Source of the DNA: Phycisphaerales bacterium | Lineage (GTDB): Bacteria; Planctomycetota; Phycisphaerae; Phycisphaerales; SM1A02 | Direction: 5' to 3' | Length of the DNA stretch: 64,000 nt | NCBI GenBank assembly: GCA_009691705.1 | Contig: SIAR01000003.1 | Coordinates: forward strand, 33,879-97,878 | Part shown: positions 1-10,363 of the stretch, piece by piece | Layout: each line of letters begins with the position of its first letter | Position numbering within the stretch: the stretch's first letter is position 1 | The notes under the pieces: generated by a model | Told to the model about the DNA's origin: nothing | The model's database searches: none | The model's input: the letters and a program-made list of their open reading frames with translations, nothing else | Made by a program: the position numbers and the translations under genes

Positions 1-273
1 GGCACACGGCGCCTTCAGAACGTCTTGCCCGCTTCTGGAGCGATTGTTGCGATCGAACAGTCGGAGAAAGCCAACGAACCACGTGAATTCGGCCTCAATA
101 GAGCTGCCATTCAGCACTTCGTTCACCGATTTGGATGGGCCGATGGAGGGCGAATCGCGGCCCCCGCGCTCGAAGTCGAATTCAGTGATCCGCGCCTCGA
201 TCGCACGCAACTTCTCGACGGCTGGCTGCTTCTGGGTGGATCGCAAACGACGCTCGCAATTCCGCTTCCCTGA
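1..273 (+). CDS. C-terminal part of an unknown protein (5' end outside window)
   Basis: The reading frame is open from base 1 to a TGA at 271-273, so about 90 C-terminal residues of a longer protein are visible. The fragment ends in an alternating hydrophobic stretch (LLDGWLLLGGSQTTLAIPLP), as in the last strands of a beta-rich fold. There is no signal sequence or recognisable motif. It lies on the same strand as the acidic-protein gene 78 bases further on. A TTG at 25 would give an 82-residue protein, but continuity to the window edge makes a truncated gene more likely. Function not recognised. Confidence 0.5.
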   Translation, partial: GTRRLQNVLPASGAIVAIEQSEKANEPREFGLNRAAIQHFVHRFGWADGGRIAAPALEVEFSDPRLDRTQLLDGWLLLGGSQTTLAIPLP

Positions 274-351
274 GGGGTTGACATTCCGCGCCTCAGCGGC
301 GATATTCCCCCGCCCGAATCACACTCGCATCTATTGAGGAGTTTCACTCGA

Positions 352-960
<609 letters not shown>

Positions 961-1000
961 GTCGCGCCGCAGTGGCGGCATCCAAAACTTTGGCGCCGTC

Positions 1001-2197
1001 CTATTTCAAGGGCGATTCTGGTTTCCCTGGATCGAGGTCAACGCGTGCAACGTCGAGCCGGCCGTCATGCGGGTGAACAACCAGAAGCGTTGACGTCCCG
1101 CCCCGCCAGATTGGAATCCACAGCGCATCCAAGATGGTTGACGTTCGCTTTGGCTCAGTCGCACTTCCGTCCACAGGCATTGGCTCGGCAGACAAATGCT
1201 CTGCCGATGCCGTCACCAACCGTCCGCCAGAAATCATCGCAGCCGCAGCGCTCTTTGAACTCGCCATGGCAACGCGATTGTTGACTGGATTCCAAACTGC
1301 CATCCTGCCAAAGCGCGGGTGAAAAAACCAGAGGCGTCCATCGCTAGGCAATCCGCCGGTGCGCAGTGGCACCAACATCTGGTACGCGCTACGCGCGTCG
1401 GCGCGCCACGAGAGATCGATTGCCACAGTCGGCACCGTGCTCATCGCTTGCGAAATCGGAAACGCGCAGGCCGCAAGCACTCCATCGCGAAGTCGCAGTG
1501 CATAGAGGTACTTGCCGTCGTTTGAGAAGAGTGGCGCCATCCATGAGCCATCTTCTGGTGGCGGAATCTCTTGCGTCACGCCTGCTTGCCTGATGCAAAG
1601 CCCAAACTGCGCACTCCCGCAAGCGCGCCGGCACCAAGCAATCGAATCGCCATCCCCAAGGGTGGCCAACGCATTGACATCATCACCTTCGATGAGCCAG
1701 ATCGGATCTCGACCATCCCATGCAACTCTCCCGATCCATCGCGCACCATCAATGCGTGGACTCTCGACAAGAAACCCAGCGTCATCGGCACTTCGTCCGA
1801 GCAAGAGGTCTGGACCGTTGACTGCGATTGGGGCATACGTTGATGCCAGCGCGAGCGAGACGATGGAGAGAGTCCCCGCGTTGGGCTGCCCGCCATCGAG
1901 TGCGGCAAGGAGAGTTGGCCAATCAGCAGTGCTCGAGGCTTGGACCGCCGCCCATTGTCCGTCGGGCGAGACCAACGGAAGGGAAAAGCCGTCGTAGTCA
2001 ATCGAACACAATGGCTCAAGACGAAACCTCACATGCGCATCGGTGCCTTCAAGAGGCATCGTTGTCGTGGGAGGGGCCGGCTTGACTCCTAGCGCAACAT
2101 CACCAGACCGAAGTTGCGGTGAGCAACCGGCGATTGCAGCGGCGACCCCGACAGCAAGCACCACAACTCGCAGTCGATCAAGCGGGGGGTGCCGCAT
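1001..2197 (-). CDS. Predicted lipoprotein at the end of the type II secretion operon
   Basis: A 398-residue protein with an N-terminal hydrophobic segment and a lipobox-like IAGC ending at Cys25, so probably a lipoprotein. The body has repeated short hydrophobic strands with GxxLL/WxxP turns, consistent with a beta-propeller-like fold, but I cannot assign a family. Its ATG lies six bases after the gspD stop, so it is almost certainly co-transcribed as the last gene of the operon. Some type II systems carry a pilotin lipoprotein for the secretin, but this one is much larger than known pilotins, so that role is speculative. Confidence 0.75.
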   Translation of the reverse strand: MRHPPLDRLRVVVLAVGVAAAIAGCSPQLRSGDVALGVKPAPPTTTMPLEGTDAHVRFRLEPLCSIDYDGFSLPLVSPDGQWAAVQASSTADWPTLLAALDGGQPNAGTLSIVSLALASTYAPIAVNGPDLLLGRSADDAGFLVESPRIDGARWIGRVAWDGRDPIWLIEGDDVNALATLGDGDSIAWCRRACGSAQFGLCIRQAGVTQEIPPPEDGSWMAPLFSNDGKYLYALRLRDGVLAACAFPISQAMSTVPTVAIDLSWRADARSAYQMLVPLRTGGLPSDGRLWFFHPRFGRMAVWNPVNNRVAMASSKSAAAAMISGGRLVTASAEHLSAEPMPVDGSATEPKRTSTILDALWIPIWRGGTSTLLVVHPHDGRLDVARVDLDPGKPESPLK

Positions 2198-2203
2198 GAC
2201 GAA

Positions 2204-5200
2204 CTACGGAGCGATCGACTGTTCGATCGGTGCGAGCGGATCGACGGGCGCACCGCCAGAAGTCTGCGGAAGATTGAGTTTGTGTTTCTCGACCATCGTC
2301 TCGCTGTTGGCGTTCAGTGGCTTCGAGAGCACATCCAATCGTTCACGATCATCGGCGTTGAAGTTCGTGTCATTATCGTCTGGGTTGTCGACCACAGAAG
2401 GCGTGATGAAAATCAGAAGTTCCTTCGTCGATGCAACATCGTTCTTGTTGCTGAAGAAGATGTCAAGGATCGGAATGTTTCCAAGAATTGGGAATCCATT
2501 CTTCTCCTTGGTTTCCGATTCAACGCGAACTCCGCTGATCACAATCGTCTGGTTGTTCTTGACCGTGATCTGCGTATTGGTTTGTCGTCGATCGATCGTT
2601 GGATTATTGCTTCCGCCGACGTTGAGTGTTGAGGCGGTGTTGACGTTCGAAAGCAGCACCTCGATCTCCATCGCAACATTTAGCTCTTTCGTGATGCGGG
2701 GACGAACATTGAGCCCGATTCCGACCTGAATCTGGTCAAAGCTTGAGGTCGTTCCTCCGCCCGTCGAACCACCCGTCGTCTCTCCGGTCAAGAACGGAAC
2801 GTCTTGGCCAGCAAAGAAGACAGCTTCTTTGTTGTCGCTCGTAAAGACTCGTGGCTGCTGAAGAATGCGCACCGATGTATCTCGCTGCAGTGCTTGCAGG
2901 ATCACTGTTGCGTTGACTCCGAATGCGAAGTTCGAGACATTTAGTGCCGACGGGAAGATCTGGTCCTTGCTACCCGTAAACTGCAGCGACTCACCCGCAC
3001 CCGTGCCGCCAGCCCCAATCACGACAGCATTGTTGGGATTGGCAGGAGAGACCTTACCCGTTGGTCCAAACTGAATTCCCATCGCGAACTGATCTCCCAA
3101 CTCGACCTCAGCGAGGATCGCAGCAATCATCACCTGTCGACCTGGTTGGTCGAGTTCGGTGATGAGTGCGATCACCGCCGCCTGGATCTCTGGAGTCGCC
3201 AACACAAGCAGCGAATTCTGCCCCGCGTTTGGAACGACACGACTCTTTCCGATGATCGCACTCACTTCGGTTGACTGGCTGCCATCGGCACCGCCACGCG
3301 CGTTCTGCCAAGGAAACTCGATTGTCGCCGATGTGCTACCGCCACCTGTCGAAGTGCTCGTCGCGCCAGTATCGCCAGAAGTCGATGATCCGCCGCCTGC
3401 ACCGAAGTCGATGCCACCCAACCCTACGTCAGGAGCCTCGATGCCGCTGCCCGAACCGCTCTCGGCGAGCAGGGCGTTCACGATTTCGGCAATGTCGACT
3501 GCGCTCGCGAACTTCAACTGCACGTTTGTTGGCATTCCAACCGTGAGTGGCGTGTCAATCTTTGCGAGCAATTCATCGAGCCAGGTGAAGTTGTCTGGAG
3601 TCTTTGTCACGATAATGAGGCGATTCGAATCGGGATACGCCTCGATGCGAAAGATGTTTGCTACTGCGACATCGGCACCAGAATCTCCGCCGCCTCCACC
3701 CGCACCTCCGCCGCCCGCTAGGCGCGTCGAGTTTCCCCCCCGTCCGCCACTCGAGCGACTCGCCGCGCCCGATTCGAGAAGCGATTGCAGTAAATCTTTG
3801 ACCTTTAGTGGATCGGTGTACTTGAGGTCGTATGACTTGAAAATCGCGCCATTCTTGGTTGGAGGAATATCCCACGAAGTCGTGATGAGGTCTCCGATTC
3901 GTGAGAGCGTGTCGGTATCGGATCGCACCGTGATCGAATTAGTTGCGGCGAGCACAGTGACAATGAGTGTCGGTCCATCGCTGACATCCGTAGCAGCGGC
4001 CGGTGCATTTGGATTCTGGCCCGCGCGGGCGCTCTGTCGATTCTGCGGGCGCGCGGCACTCGCGCCACCAGACGATCCAGAAAAAATCGTGGTGATTGAA
4101 TCAGCGATCACCGTTGCGTCAGCGTTTCGCAGGCGAAACGTCTCAGTGCGCGTGGCAGCGAATGGGGCGACATCGAGCACATTGATGAGTTCCTGGCAGC
4201 TCTTGGCGGTCCCGACGTCACTTTCCAAGATGATCTGGTTTGAGTTGGGGTCGCAGTCCATCTTTGCCCACTCAGGCATCGATTTGCCGAGTCGAGCAAA
4301 CAGGTCCGCCGCGCGCGTATGGGTGATGCCGAAAACCTTGATCACGACCTGTCCGTTTTCTTCTAAGCGAAGCACATCCACCGTTGGACCTAGCACCATT
4401 GCAGGTTGCAATTTTCCGACGCTGTCCCACGGCGCGACCATGATCAGTTCATCGGTCTCAACAACTCCGATGTCGTTCAGACGAAATGCTTGAAAAATGA
4501 GTTCGAGCGCTTTGAGGCGGGTCACGGGTTTGTCGCTGATCACGCTAATTGTCAGGGCGCGCAACTGAGAGAGTCGAGGCAAGACAGCTTTTCCGGTGCA
4601 CTCAACGATGAACGGAAAGAGATCTTCAACTTTGATCTCTTTGAAATTCACTAACACCAATTCAGTCATGTCGATCGGTCGACGATCAGCGCGAAACTGG
4701 CGAATTGGCGGTGTAAACGTATTGCGAACGACCGCCGGACCAGCGGGAGGTTGCGCGTTGTTTACCGCGTCGGTCTCTAGCGCAGTTGGAGTAGTCGCTT
4801 GGGCCTCGGGCGCTGCAACTGGCTCTTCGGCAGGCGCGACCGGCTCGGGCGCGGGTTCGCTCTGCGGTTCAGGCGCAACCTCTGGTTCAGCATTGGGCTC
4901 GGGGGTTGGCTCAACCGCAGGCACTGGCTCTGGAATCGGCTCTGGAATCGGCTCTGGAATCGGCTCTGGAATCGGCTCTGGAATCGGCTCTGGAATCGGC
5001 TCTGGAATCGGCTCTGGAATCGGCTCTGGAATCGGTTGACGTGGGGCGGTCGGTTGCGAACTAGGTTGGATTCCGCGACTCGCAGGCGACTGCACCGCTG
5101 GTGTTGCAAAGCAGGGCGGCGTTGCCGTGAGTGCCCACTCGATTGCGATGATCGCAGCGATGCAAAGAGTGGAGTTCTTTCGAAGTTGCAAATTGCTCAA
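2204..5200 (-). CDS. gspD: Type II secretion secretin GspD
   Basis: Outer-membrane channel of the type II secretion system. With a TTG start at 5200, preceded by GGAG (complement of 5209-5212) at eight bases, the product is 998 residues and opens with a signal sequence ending near PPCFA. The open frame extends to 5350, but that would place the start inside the upstream gene and bury the signal peptide. After a Pro-Glu repeat linker come an N0-like domain (about 178-260), N1-N3 repeats with Gly/Ser-rich insertions (about 275-600) and the secretin domain (about 720-940). The latter ends in [15 protein letters not shown], close to the family's VPxLGxIPxLGxLF signature. Operon context with gspC-M supports the call. 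Confidence 0.93.
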   Translation of the reverse strand: MSNLQLRKNSTLCIAAIIAIEWALTATPPCFATPAVQSPASRGIQPSSQPTAPRQPIPEPIPEPIPEPIPEPIPEPIPEPIPEPIPEPIPEPVPAVEPTPEPNAEPEVAPEPQSEPAPEPVAPAEEPVAAPEAQATTPTALETDAVNNAQPPAGPAVVRNTFTPPIRQFRADRRPIDMTELVLVNFKEIKVEDLFPFIVECTGKAVLPRLSQLRALTISVISDKPVTRLKALELIFQAFRLNDIGVVETDELIMVAPWDSVGKLQPAMVLGPTVDVLRLEENGQVVIKVFGITHTRAADLFARLGKSMPEWAKMDCDPNSNQIILESDVGTAKSCQELINVLDVAPFAATRTETFRLRNADATVIADSITTIFSGSSGGASAARPQNRQSARAGQNPNAPAAATDVSDGPTLIVTVLAATNSITVRSDTDTLSRIGDLITTSWDIPPTKNGAIFKSYDLKYTDPLKVKDLLQSLLESGAASRSSGGRGGNSTRLAGGGGAGGGGGDSGADVAVANIFRIEAYPDSNRLIIVTKTPDNFTWLDELLAKIDTPLTVGMPTNVQLKFASAVDIAEIVNALLAESGSGSGIEAPDVGLGGIDFGAGGGSSTSGDTGATSTSTGGGSTSATIEFPWQNARGGADGSQSTEVSAIIGKSRVVPNAGQNSLLVLATPEIQAAVIALITELDQPGRQVMIAAILAEVELGDQFAMGIQFGPTGKVSPANPNNAVVIGAGGTGAGESLQFTGSKDQIFPSALNVSNFAFGVNATVILQALQRDTSVRILQQPRVFTSDNKEAVFFAGQDVPFLTGETTGGSTGGGTTSSFDQIQVGIGLNVRPRITKELNVAMEIEVLLSNVNTASTLNVGGSNNPTIDRRQTNTQITVKNNQTIVISGVRVESETKEKNGFPILGNIPILDIFFSNKNDVASTKELLIFITPSVVDNPDDNDTNFNADDRERLDVLSKPLNANSETMVEKHKLNLPQTSGGAPVDPLAPIEQSIAP
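4926..5033 (-). repeat. Nine 12-bp repeats encoding Pro-Glu-Pro-Ile in GspD
   Basis: Nine perfect direct copies of a 12-base unit, read on + as GGCTCTGGAATC. On the minus strand they encode Ile-Pro-Glu-Pro units, placed between the signal peptide and the N0 domain. The identity at DNA level implies recent expansion and likely copy-number variation. A rigid Pro-rich spacer here would set how far the secretin gate stands from the inner-membrane GspC partner. Confidence 0.95.
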
Positions 5201-5267
5201 AGAGGGTGCTCCAAAAAGAGATCTAGACCGACACGGAACGGCGTTCGCGCATGTGGATTGCCTGAAA

Positions 5268-6335
5268 TCACTGGCCGCCCCCTGCGACTCGTACGCGCAA
5301 GCGAGCGGCATCGTCGCGCAATCGATGCTGAGTTGCCTGGGTGAGACCAACCGATTGGCGCGCTCGACTCACGCGCGCTAGGGCAACTTGAGCCTCGGCA
5401 GGAGTGAGCGCATCGATCTGTGCTTGATTGAGCGATTCTGGAATCGTAGTGGGAGGGTTGATCGTTGGCGAATTACCCAGCGCAACTAGTTGCGCCGACG
5501 CCGGTAGCAGCGGCGCAGTCGGGCGTTCATTCGCGCGCTCTGCCGTGGGCGCGTCAGGATCGGGTGTGTCTGACTCATCGGCCACCGGTTCGATCGGCGC
5601 TGGCGTAACAACTGTCGCCACATCACTTGGGCGGCTCGGCTCGCTGCTCTCAATCACGGGGACCGCGGGCGGCGGCGGGGCAATCTCGGTAGCGCCTTGC
5701 GTAACTGGATTCTGCACGACATCGTTGGCAACGTCAGTGTTGATCGTGGGAGATGCGACCGGCTGAATCACGGAGTGACTCGTTCGCTCTGCCGCCTCTG
5801 AAGAAAATTTTGACCAATCAACAGGCGTCCAAATCGGCACGGAGTACGACCCACGGGCATGTTCGATCAAGACGTTGGATGGCGCCGTGACACCAATGAT
5901 CTTGATGCCGTTCTTCTCTTCACCGACGCGGATCGAAAGAGTCTCGCCGAAGTACACCAAGTCGCCGAGCATTCCCGTCGGCTTTGCTCCTGCGTACTCA
6001 GCAGGCGCGGCTGGCGGCATCGTTATAAGTGGTGGCGGTGGCGGCGGTGGCGGCGGTGGCGGTGGCACGGGGCGCACCGGTGGTGCGGGCATCGTGAACA
6101 AGCTTCGTCCCGAGAATCGATCGTTCGAAGTCTTGACGAGTTCTCCATGTCGCTCACTCGCTCGCGCCATTGACGTGCTCTCCTCGCCTTCGGGGGCGTG
6201 CACGAGGAGTGTGGCGACTGCGGGGATCAATTCGTCCAAGACGATGAATGCACAGAGCAGGAGCGCTGCCGCACTCACCATCAGCGGCGCCGACCATTTC
6301 TGGGCGATTCCTGTCGGCACACTAAGCCGGTTCAT
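5268..6335 (-). CDS. gspC: GspC-like inner-membrane protein of type II secretion
   Basis: A 355-residue protein with a single N-terminal membrane anchor (about 14-40). A poly-Pro linker (twelve prolines near 95) is followed by a small beta-rich domain (about 120-170; [20 protein letters not shown]) that resembles the homology region through which GspC touches the secretin. No PDZ domain is visible; the C-terminal half is low-complexity Pro/Ala/Glu. Residues 302-345 carry a motif shared with the end of the GspL-like protein of the same operon. The ATG at 6335 overlaps the gspM stop as ATGA. GspC assignment rests on topology, the HR-like domain and the position before gspD; sequence similarity alone would be weak. 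Confidence 0.65.
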   Translation of the reverse strand: MNRLSVPTGIAQKWSAPLMVSAAALLLCAFIVLDELIPAVATLLVHAPEGEESTSMARASERHGELVKTSNDRFSGRSLFTMPAPPVRPVPPPPPPPPPPPPLITMPPAAPAEYAGAKPTGMLGDLVYFGETLSIRVGEEKNGIKIIGVTAPSNVLIEHARGSYSVPIWTPVDWSKFSSEAAERTSHSVIQPVASPTINTDVANDVVQNPVTQGATEIAPPPPAVPVIESSEPSRPSDVATVVTPAPIEPVADESDTPDPDAPTAERANERPTAPLLPASAQLVALGNSPTINPPTTIPESLNQAQIDALTPAEAQVALARVSRARQSVGLTQATQHRLRDDAARLRVRVAGGGQ

Positions 6336-6943
6336 GATCCGCCTCGACTTCGGTTGTCACGCGGTGCGATCGCCCACGCTTCTGCAGAGAGCCGAAAATC
6401 GACCTTCTTCTGATCGTCACGCCATCGCAGCGTTACCGAATTGATTGCATCAATGGATGGATTCGCTTCGAAGTCAGCCAGGACTTGGGCAACTTTATCT
6501 GCCGAAGTGCTGAATCCAACATCGCCTCGCAATCGTTCAATTCGTCGCCCCGTTCCAGCGATCGAACTCATCGCGTTACTCGGAAATTTTCCACCGCCGA
6601 GCGCTTCGTAACCAAAGCTTGTGATGTGATGCTTCTTCATCGTTTCATTCACCGCGAGGGCGAGCGATTCAGATGTTCGGGCCTCATCATCGGGAATCTC
6701 TGCATTTCCAAACGCGATCGCCGCACGTTCGACATCATTCGCAAGTGGAACGCGCCTCGCCTCGCCGCGCTCAAGCAATCGTTGCAATCGTGATGCTTCT
6801 TGCGACCACTCGCGGGCGTAACTCCAGCAATAATCATCGAGAAGCAGGTACACACAGCAGACTCCCATACCGGCGATTGCGAAACGCCAAGCAGGGGGAA
6901 GTTGCAAGAATCGTGCCGCAAGAGTTGTCCTTGTCGCCATCAC
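6332..6943 (-). CDS. gspM: GspM-like type II secretion protein
   Basis: A 203-residue protein with one membrane segment near the N-terminus (about 20-36; FAIAGMGVCCVYLLLDDYCW) and a coiled-coil followed by a small alpha/beta domain (about 95-195), as in GspM/PilO proteins that pair with GspL/PilN. The start is GTG 6943 (GTGA overlap with the gspL stop) or ATG 6940 (TGATG). Family sequences diverge strongly, so the name relies on topology and on its place directly after gspL. Expected role: scaffold of the inner-membrane assembly platform. Confidence 0.7.
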   Translation of the reverse strand: MMATRTTLAARFLQLPPAWRFAIAGMGVCCVYLLLDDYCWSYAREWSQEASRLQRLLERGEARRVPLANDVERAAIAFGNAEIPDDEARTSESLALAVNETMKKHHITSFGYEALGGGKFPSNAMSSIAGTGRRIERLRGDVGFSTSADKVAQVLADFEANPSIDAINSVTLRWRDDQKKVDFRLSAEAWAIAPRDNRSRGGS

Positions 6944-8913
6944 TTCGACCTCGCTTGGTTGAGAAATTTGATCAACTTGTCGAACTCCACTTTCAGACGC
7001 GCGGCATCGGCGTCGCTGTTACCCATCACGCGCGCCCGAGAGACCTTGCCGAGCGCCTCGCGCGCTTCCGTCGGAGTCATCGCCGCGATCTGTTGGTCGG
7101 TAAGCGGATCGGGAATCGAGACCACTGTGCTATCTGGCGAACCATCTCCTCGGCGCGCTGCCCCTGGCGCCGCTGATCCTCCAGCTGCTCCGCGACGTTT
7201 AGGTGTGCGTGGATCTTCGCCATTCGCCTGAGCAGATTCGATTGCCTTTGCTGCGCCTTCGCTCATCCCCTGGGGCATCGTGGTCGTCGGGGCGGACGGA
7301 ACTGTCGCGGTCGTGACTGTGGATTCTAAATCTCCATTATCGCTCATCGAAGGTGGTGAACTATCGCTCGCTGTTCGTGCCGAAGATGCAGGTGTCTCTA
7401 CGACGCCATAGCGCCGGTCGCGAAGTGTCCGCCGCGCGAAATCCTGCGTCTCGGGGTAATTGGGAACAAGCGTTGGATTTGCAACTGCCGCACTCATGCT
7501 GAACTTGATCACCCCGTTGGCGTTGGGGGGGTCCCAATTCTTTTCGATGCGATCAAAAACACGCGATTCGCGCATTTGTCTTTCCATCAGCAAGATCGCT
7601 TCTGCGGCTCCATTGCCTCCTTGAGGCTTCGCGCTGCCTTCGAGTTTGACAGGAGATCCGTGGGCGATTGCGACCGATTCAATCTCGATTCCTTCGGGAG
7701 TGGTTGATGCGATGTCGCCGAGCAACTTGCTCATTGGCCACGCATACTTCTCATACTCGCGAAACATCGCCGCTTGCTGGTCTGAGCGCTGAAGTGTTCG
7801 CTCAAACGCCTCTGAATCTGGCAACTTCGCCTGCAGCAAGGCAAGCCTTCCACCCGAAATCGCCGGCGGAACCACTGCCGCGACAAGCACAGCAGCGACA
7901 ACGAATCGTATTGCATTTCTTGGTCTGCTCGCAATGTTCACAAAGCGTGCAATGACGCCAACATCGGCCTCGCGCGCGTGCGATTGCAACGAACATATTC
8001 CGCTCAGTGGTCCAGCGAGTGCGATGGCAGTTCCTAAAAGAATGCCGTTGCGCTGCCACCACGACTCGTCGGTCGGGCTCGCCTTCGCGAGCGTCCGAAA
8101 TGGCGCGAGCTCTCTGCGCAGAGGCGCAATGAGCCCATCGGATTTACTTTCGAGTGCCACGCGAAGTTCACTCAGCAGCGACTCGATCGTTGCATCAGGA
8201 ATATCGGCGAGCAATAGGGTCTCGCCCGCGCTTCGAACGATTGACGAACTCCATTCGGTTTGATCGCTTCCGTCTTCGCGCAGCGTTCGAAAGGCACTGT
8301 GGATGCCATCGGAGTATGCGATCGAAATCGATCCAGTTGCGCGTTCTAGATAGAGCGTGAACGCCTCGTGGGCACCCGTCTTGAGCGCCCCCCCGACGAG
8401 CGCAGCGAGTGCCGCGATCGGTGGAGCGAAGGTCGGGCTGAGTGCCGCGGTGAAAGCAGGTGTAATGACAGGGCCAGAACTTGAAACGGGCCATTCGACC
8501 AGCAGCGCAGATCGCACGCGGTCTGGATCGCTCGTTGGAACCAGTGATGCGTTTGTGCGCCACCGCGCAGCGCCTCCAAGCAGCAAGTTTTCGACTTGCA
8601 GGCGCACAGCCATCTCGAGTTGATCCGTTGTAGCGGATGGCATCGTGACCGTCCGACAGATCACATCACACCCGGCGAGCATGATGATCGTTCGCGCCGC
8701 GAGGTTTCGTTCAATCCACGAGCGGGCATCTTCGAGAGTCGTGGCGCCTGTGAACGATTCAGCATCGATCACCTCGGGTCGTTCATCATTTGTCGAGACG
8801 CAGAGCGCCTGGCAGCCCGTCACAGCATCGCCTGAGCTCTCGATCGAGAGCACTACTGCCCGATTCGGATCAGCGGCTGCCTTCGTCTGTCGACTCTTCT
8901 TGGATAGTTTCAT
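6940..8913 (-). CDS. gspL: GspL-like type II secretion protein (PilM/PilN-type fusion) with unusual C-terminal tail
   Basis: A 657-residue assembly-platform protein. Residues 1-290 look like the actin-fold cytoplasmic domain of GspL/PilM. A membrane segment follows at about 340-360 (FVVAAVLVAAVVPPAI), then a PilN-like periplasmic domain to about 485. The last 170 residues are an extra, mostly disordered Ser/Thr/Ala/Pro region ending in a conserved-looking helical motif at 602-657 that is also found in the GspC-like protein. Usual GspL proteins are about 400 residues, so this tail is additional. The ATG overlaps the gspK stop as ATGA. In the family, GspL recruits the ATPase GspE to the membrane. 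Confidence 0.8.
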   Translation of the reverse strand: MKLSKKSRQTKAAADPNRAVVLSIESSGDAVTGCQALCVSTNDERPEVIDAESFTGATTLEDARSWIERNLAARTIIMLAGCDVICRTVTMPSATTDQLEMAVRLQVENLLLGGAARWRTNASLVPTSDPDRVRSALLVEWPVSSSGPVITPAFTAALSPTFAPPIAALAALVGGALKTGAHEAFTLYLERATGSISIAYSDGIHSAFRTLREDGSDQTEWSSSIVRSAGETLLLADIPDATIESLLSELRVALESKSDGLIAPLRRELAPFRTLAKASPTDESWWQRNGILLGTAIALAGPLSGICSLQSHAREADVGVIARFVNIASRPRNAIRFVVAAVLVAAVVPPAISGGRLALLQAKLPDSEAFERTLQRSDQQAAMFREYEKYAWPMSKLLGDIASTTPEGIEIESVAIAHGSPVKLEGSAKPQGGNGAAEAILLMERQMRESRVFDRIEKNWDPPNANGVIKFSMSAAVANPTLVPNYPETQDFARRTLRDRRYGVVETPASSARTASDSSPPSMSDNGDLESTVTTATVPSAPTTTMPQGMSEGAAKAIESAQANGEDPRTPKRRGAAGGSAAPGAARRGDGSPDSTVVSIPDPLTDQQIAAMTPTEAREALGKVSRARVMGNSDADAARLKVEFDKLIKFLNQARSK

Positions 8914-10361
8914 GGTTCGCGGTACATCAGAATCTGAGCGGGCAGCGTCGAACGATCAACAGTCACGACAATTTCCGAATTCCCTCCGACCGTCTTCGAC
9001 CGACCGCGGCTCGAGATCGTGAAAACAAAACTCTGCACGTCGAGCTGCTTCGCAAGAGGCGAGAGAATCTGTGGAGTGAAGCCAGGAATGTCCAACACTG
9101 CTGAAAGCGAAGTGAGTCCCGAGGGCTTCGCATCGCGTCGGGAGAGGAGGCTATCGACAAGTTTCGGATTGAGGTCGAAGACCTCCCTAAGCACTTCACC
9201 CGAGACAGTATTGACGTTGATCTTTCCAGGGCCGGGGCGCTTGAACTCAGTGGTTGTGCACTCATTCAAGACCCGTCCCTTTGCGGCACTATCGAGGTCG
9301 CCCGGTCCAGCTTGCGTGGCTCCTCCAGTCGCTCCACTGCGACTGCCGCTTGAACGTCCAGTGGAGCCGCCCGTCGATCCACCGCTGCCCGATCCTGAAT
9401 TGCTTCCGTTCATCTGCCTTGCTGCCCCCGCCGCCCCAGCGCCTCCCGATCCCGAGCTGCCGGTTCCCCCTGAACTCAACGTCGAAAGAGGCACCATGAG
9501 CAGTTGTTCGAGCTTTGCATTTGGCAGCTTGGCATACGCAAGCAGCGCGCTCGCTTGCGGAGCCGTAACTCCAGTGCGTTCGATGACCTCTTCTGGAGTC
9601 GCAATCGCAAGGTTCAAGCGCGGCAATCCACTCGGTGCGCGTGATGATGAACGCGAGAGCGCAGTGAGGATGCCAGACCATCCAAGGTCGAGGATGCCGT
9701 CAGACTTATCGTCGGGCCAAGTCTGGTCGCCATCGTCTTCATTTGAATCGATGCGCCCATCGAGATTCCAGTCTTCGCCGCGTGTGTATTCGGGCCAGAC
9801 ACCAGCAACAAGTTCAAGTTCTGCGAAACTTCGAAAATCTGCATTACGTGGTTCGTACGACTTTCCACGGTTTTGATAGTGCGACTTTTCTGCGCCGAGC
9901 ATGCCAGCATCTTCATTGCTGTCACGCCAATCTGTGATCGCCCCCACAACGTCTGGTGTCATGTCGCGAATGTTCATCAACTCACCCGAGAGCAGATTGA
10001 TGTTCGCTTTGCTGTGCTCATCGAGCGGTCCAGCCAGTTCTCTGCCATCGAAGAAGTGGCGGATGTCATACGTGCCGGTCTCGAGTTCGCCGTACGAGTT
10101 GTCTTCGAGGTCGTGAATCATCGCGAGCGCATCTTCGGGATCAGGATTGTCTGTGTGATATTCCATGATCGCGATCATGGTTTCGACACCAGCGCGTGCC
10201 GCCCAGCGCGCTTGCACGCGCGCGATCGCATCACTCCCCAACATCGCCTGTCGAAAGGACGAAATCTGAATTCCGGCCACAATCGCGGCGCCGATTGAGA
10301 CGGCCCAGATCACAATGACGAGCACCGAGCCGCGCCGAGCGTGTCGTGAAGAGAGCGTCAC
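8910..10361 (-). CDS. gspK: Type II secretion minor pseudopilin GspK
   Basis: A 483-residue minor pseudopilin. The N-terminus has RRGSVLVIVIWAVSIGAAI, a prepilin-like cleavage site and helix without the Glu at position +5, which is typical of GspK at the pseudopilus tip. A large inserted globular domain follows, with an EF-hand-like stretch (DWNLDGRIDSNEDDGDQ, about 198-214) that suggests bound calcium, then a Gly/Ser-rich loop and a helix-hairpin-helix-like segment near 380-440 (GKINVNTVSGEVL). It starts two bases after the gspJ stop. K forms the tip complex with I and J. Confidence 0.9.
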   Translation of the reverse strand: MTLSSRHARRGSVLVIVIWAVSIGAAIVAGIQISSFRQAMLGSDAIARVQARWAARAGVETMIAIMEYHTDNPDPEDALAMIHDLEDNSYGELETGTYDIRHFFDGRELAGPLDEHSKANINLLSGELMNIRDMTPDVVGAITDWRDSNEDAGMLGAEKSHYQNRGKSYEPRNADFRSFAELELVAGVWPEYTRGEDWNLDGRIDSNEDDGDQTWPDDKSDGILDLGWSGILTALSRSSSRAPSGLPRLNLAIATPEEVIERTGVTAPQASALLAYAKLPNAKLEQLLMVPLSTLSSGGTGSSGSGGAGAAGAARQMNGSNSGSGSGGSTGGSTGRSSGSRSGATGGATQAGPGDLDSAAKGRVLNECTTTEFKRPGPGKINVNTVSGEVLREVFDLNPKLVDSLLSRRDAKPSGLTSLSAVLDIPGFTPQILSPLAKQLDVQSFVFTISSRGRSKTVGGNSEIVVTVDRSTLPAQILMYREP

Positions 10362-10363
10362 TG

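Noticed and set aside
961-1000. Hairpin GCCGC/GCGGC between convergent genes as a terminator
   Set aside because: A five-base stem with no T run on either strand.
3159-4493. 444-codon frame antisense to gspD
   Set aside because: It lies wholly opposite the secretin gene, whose domains are clear, and its protein is low-complexity Ser/Ala/Pro.
4799-5344. Open frame with repeated Trp-Asn-Arg-Leu opposite gspD
   Set aside because: An artefact of the 12-bp repeat read in another frame.
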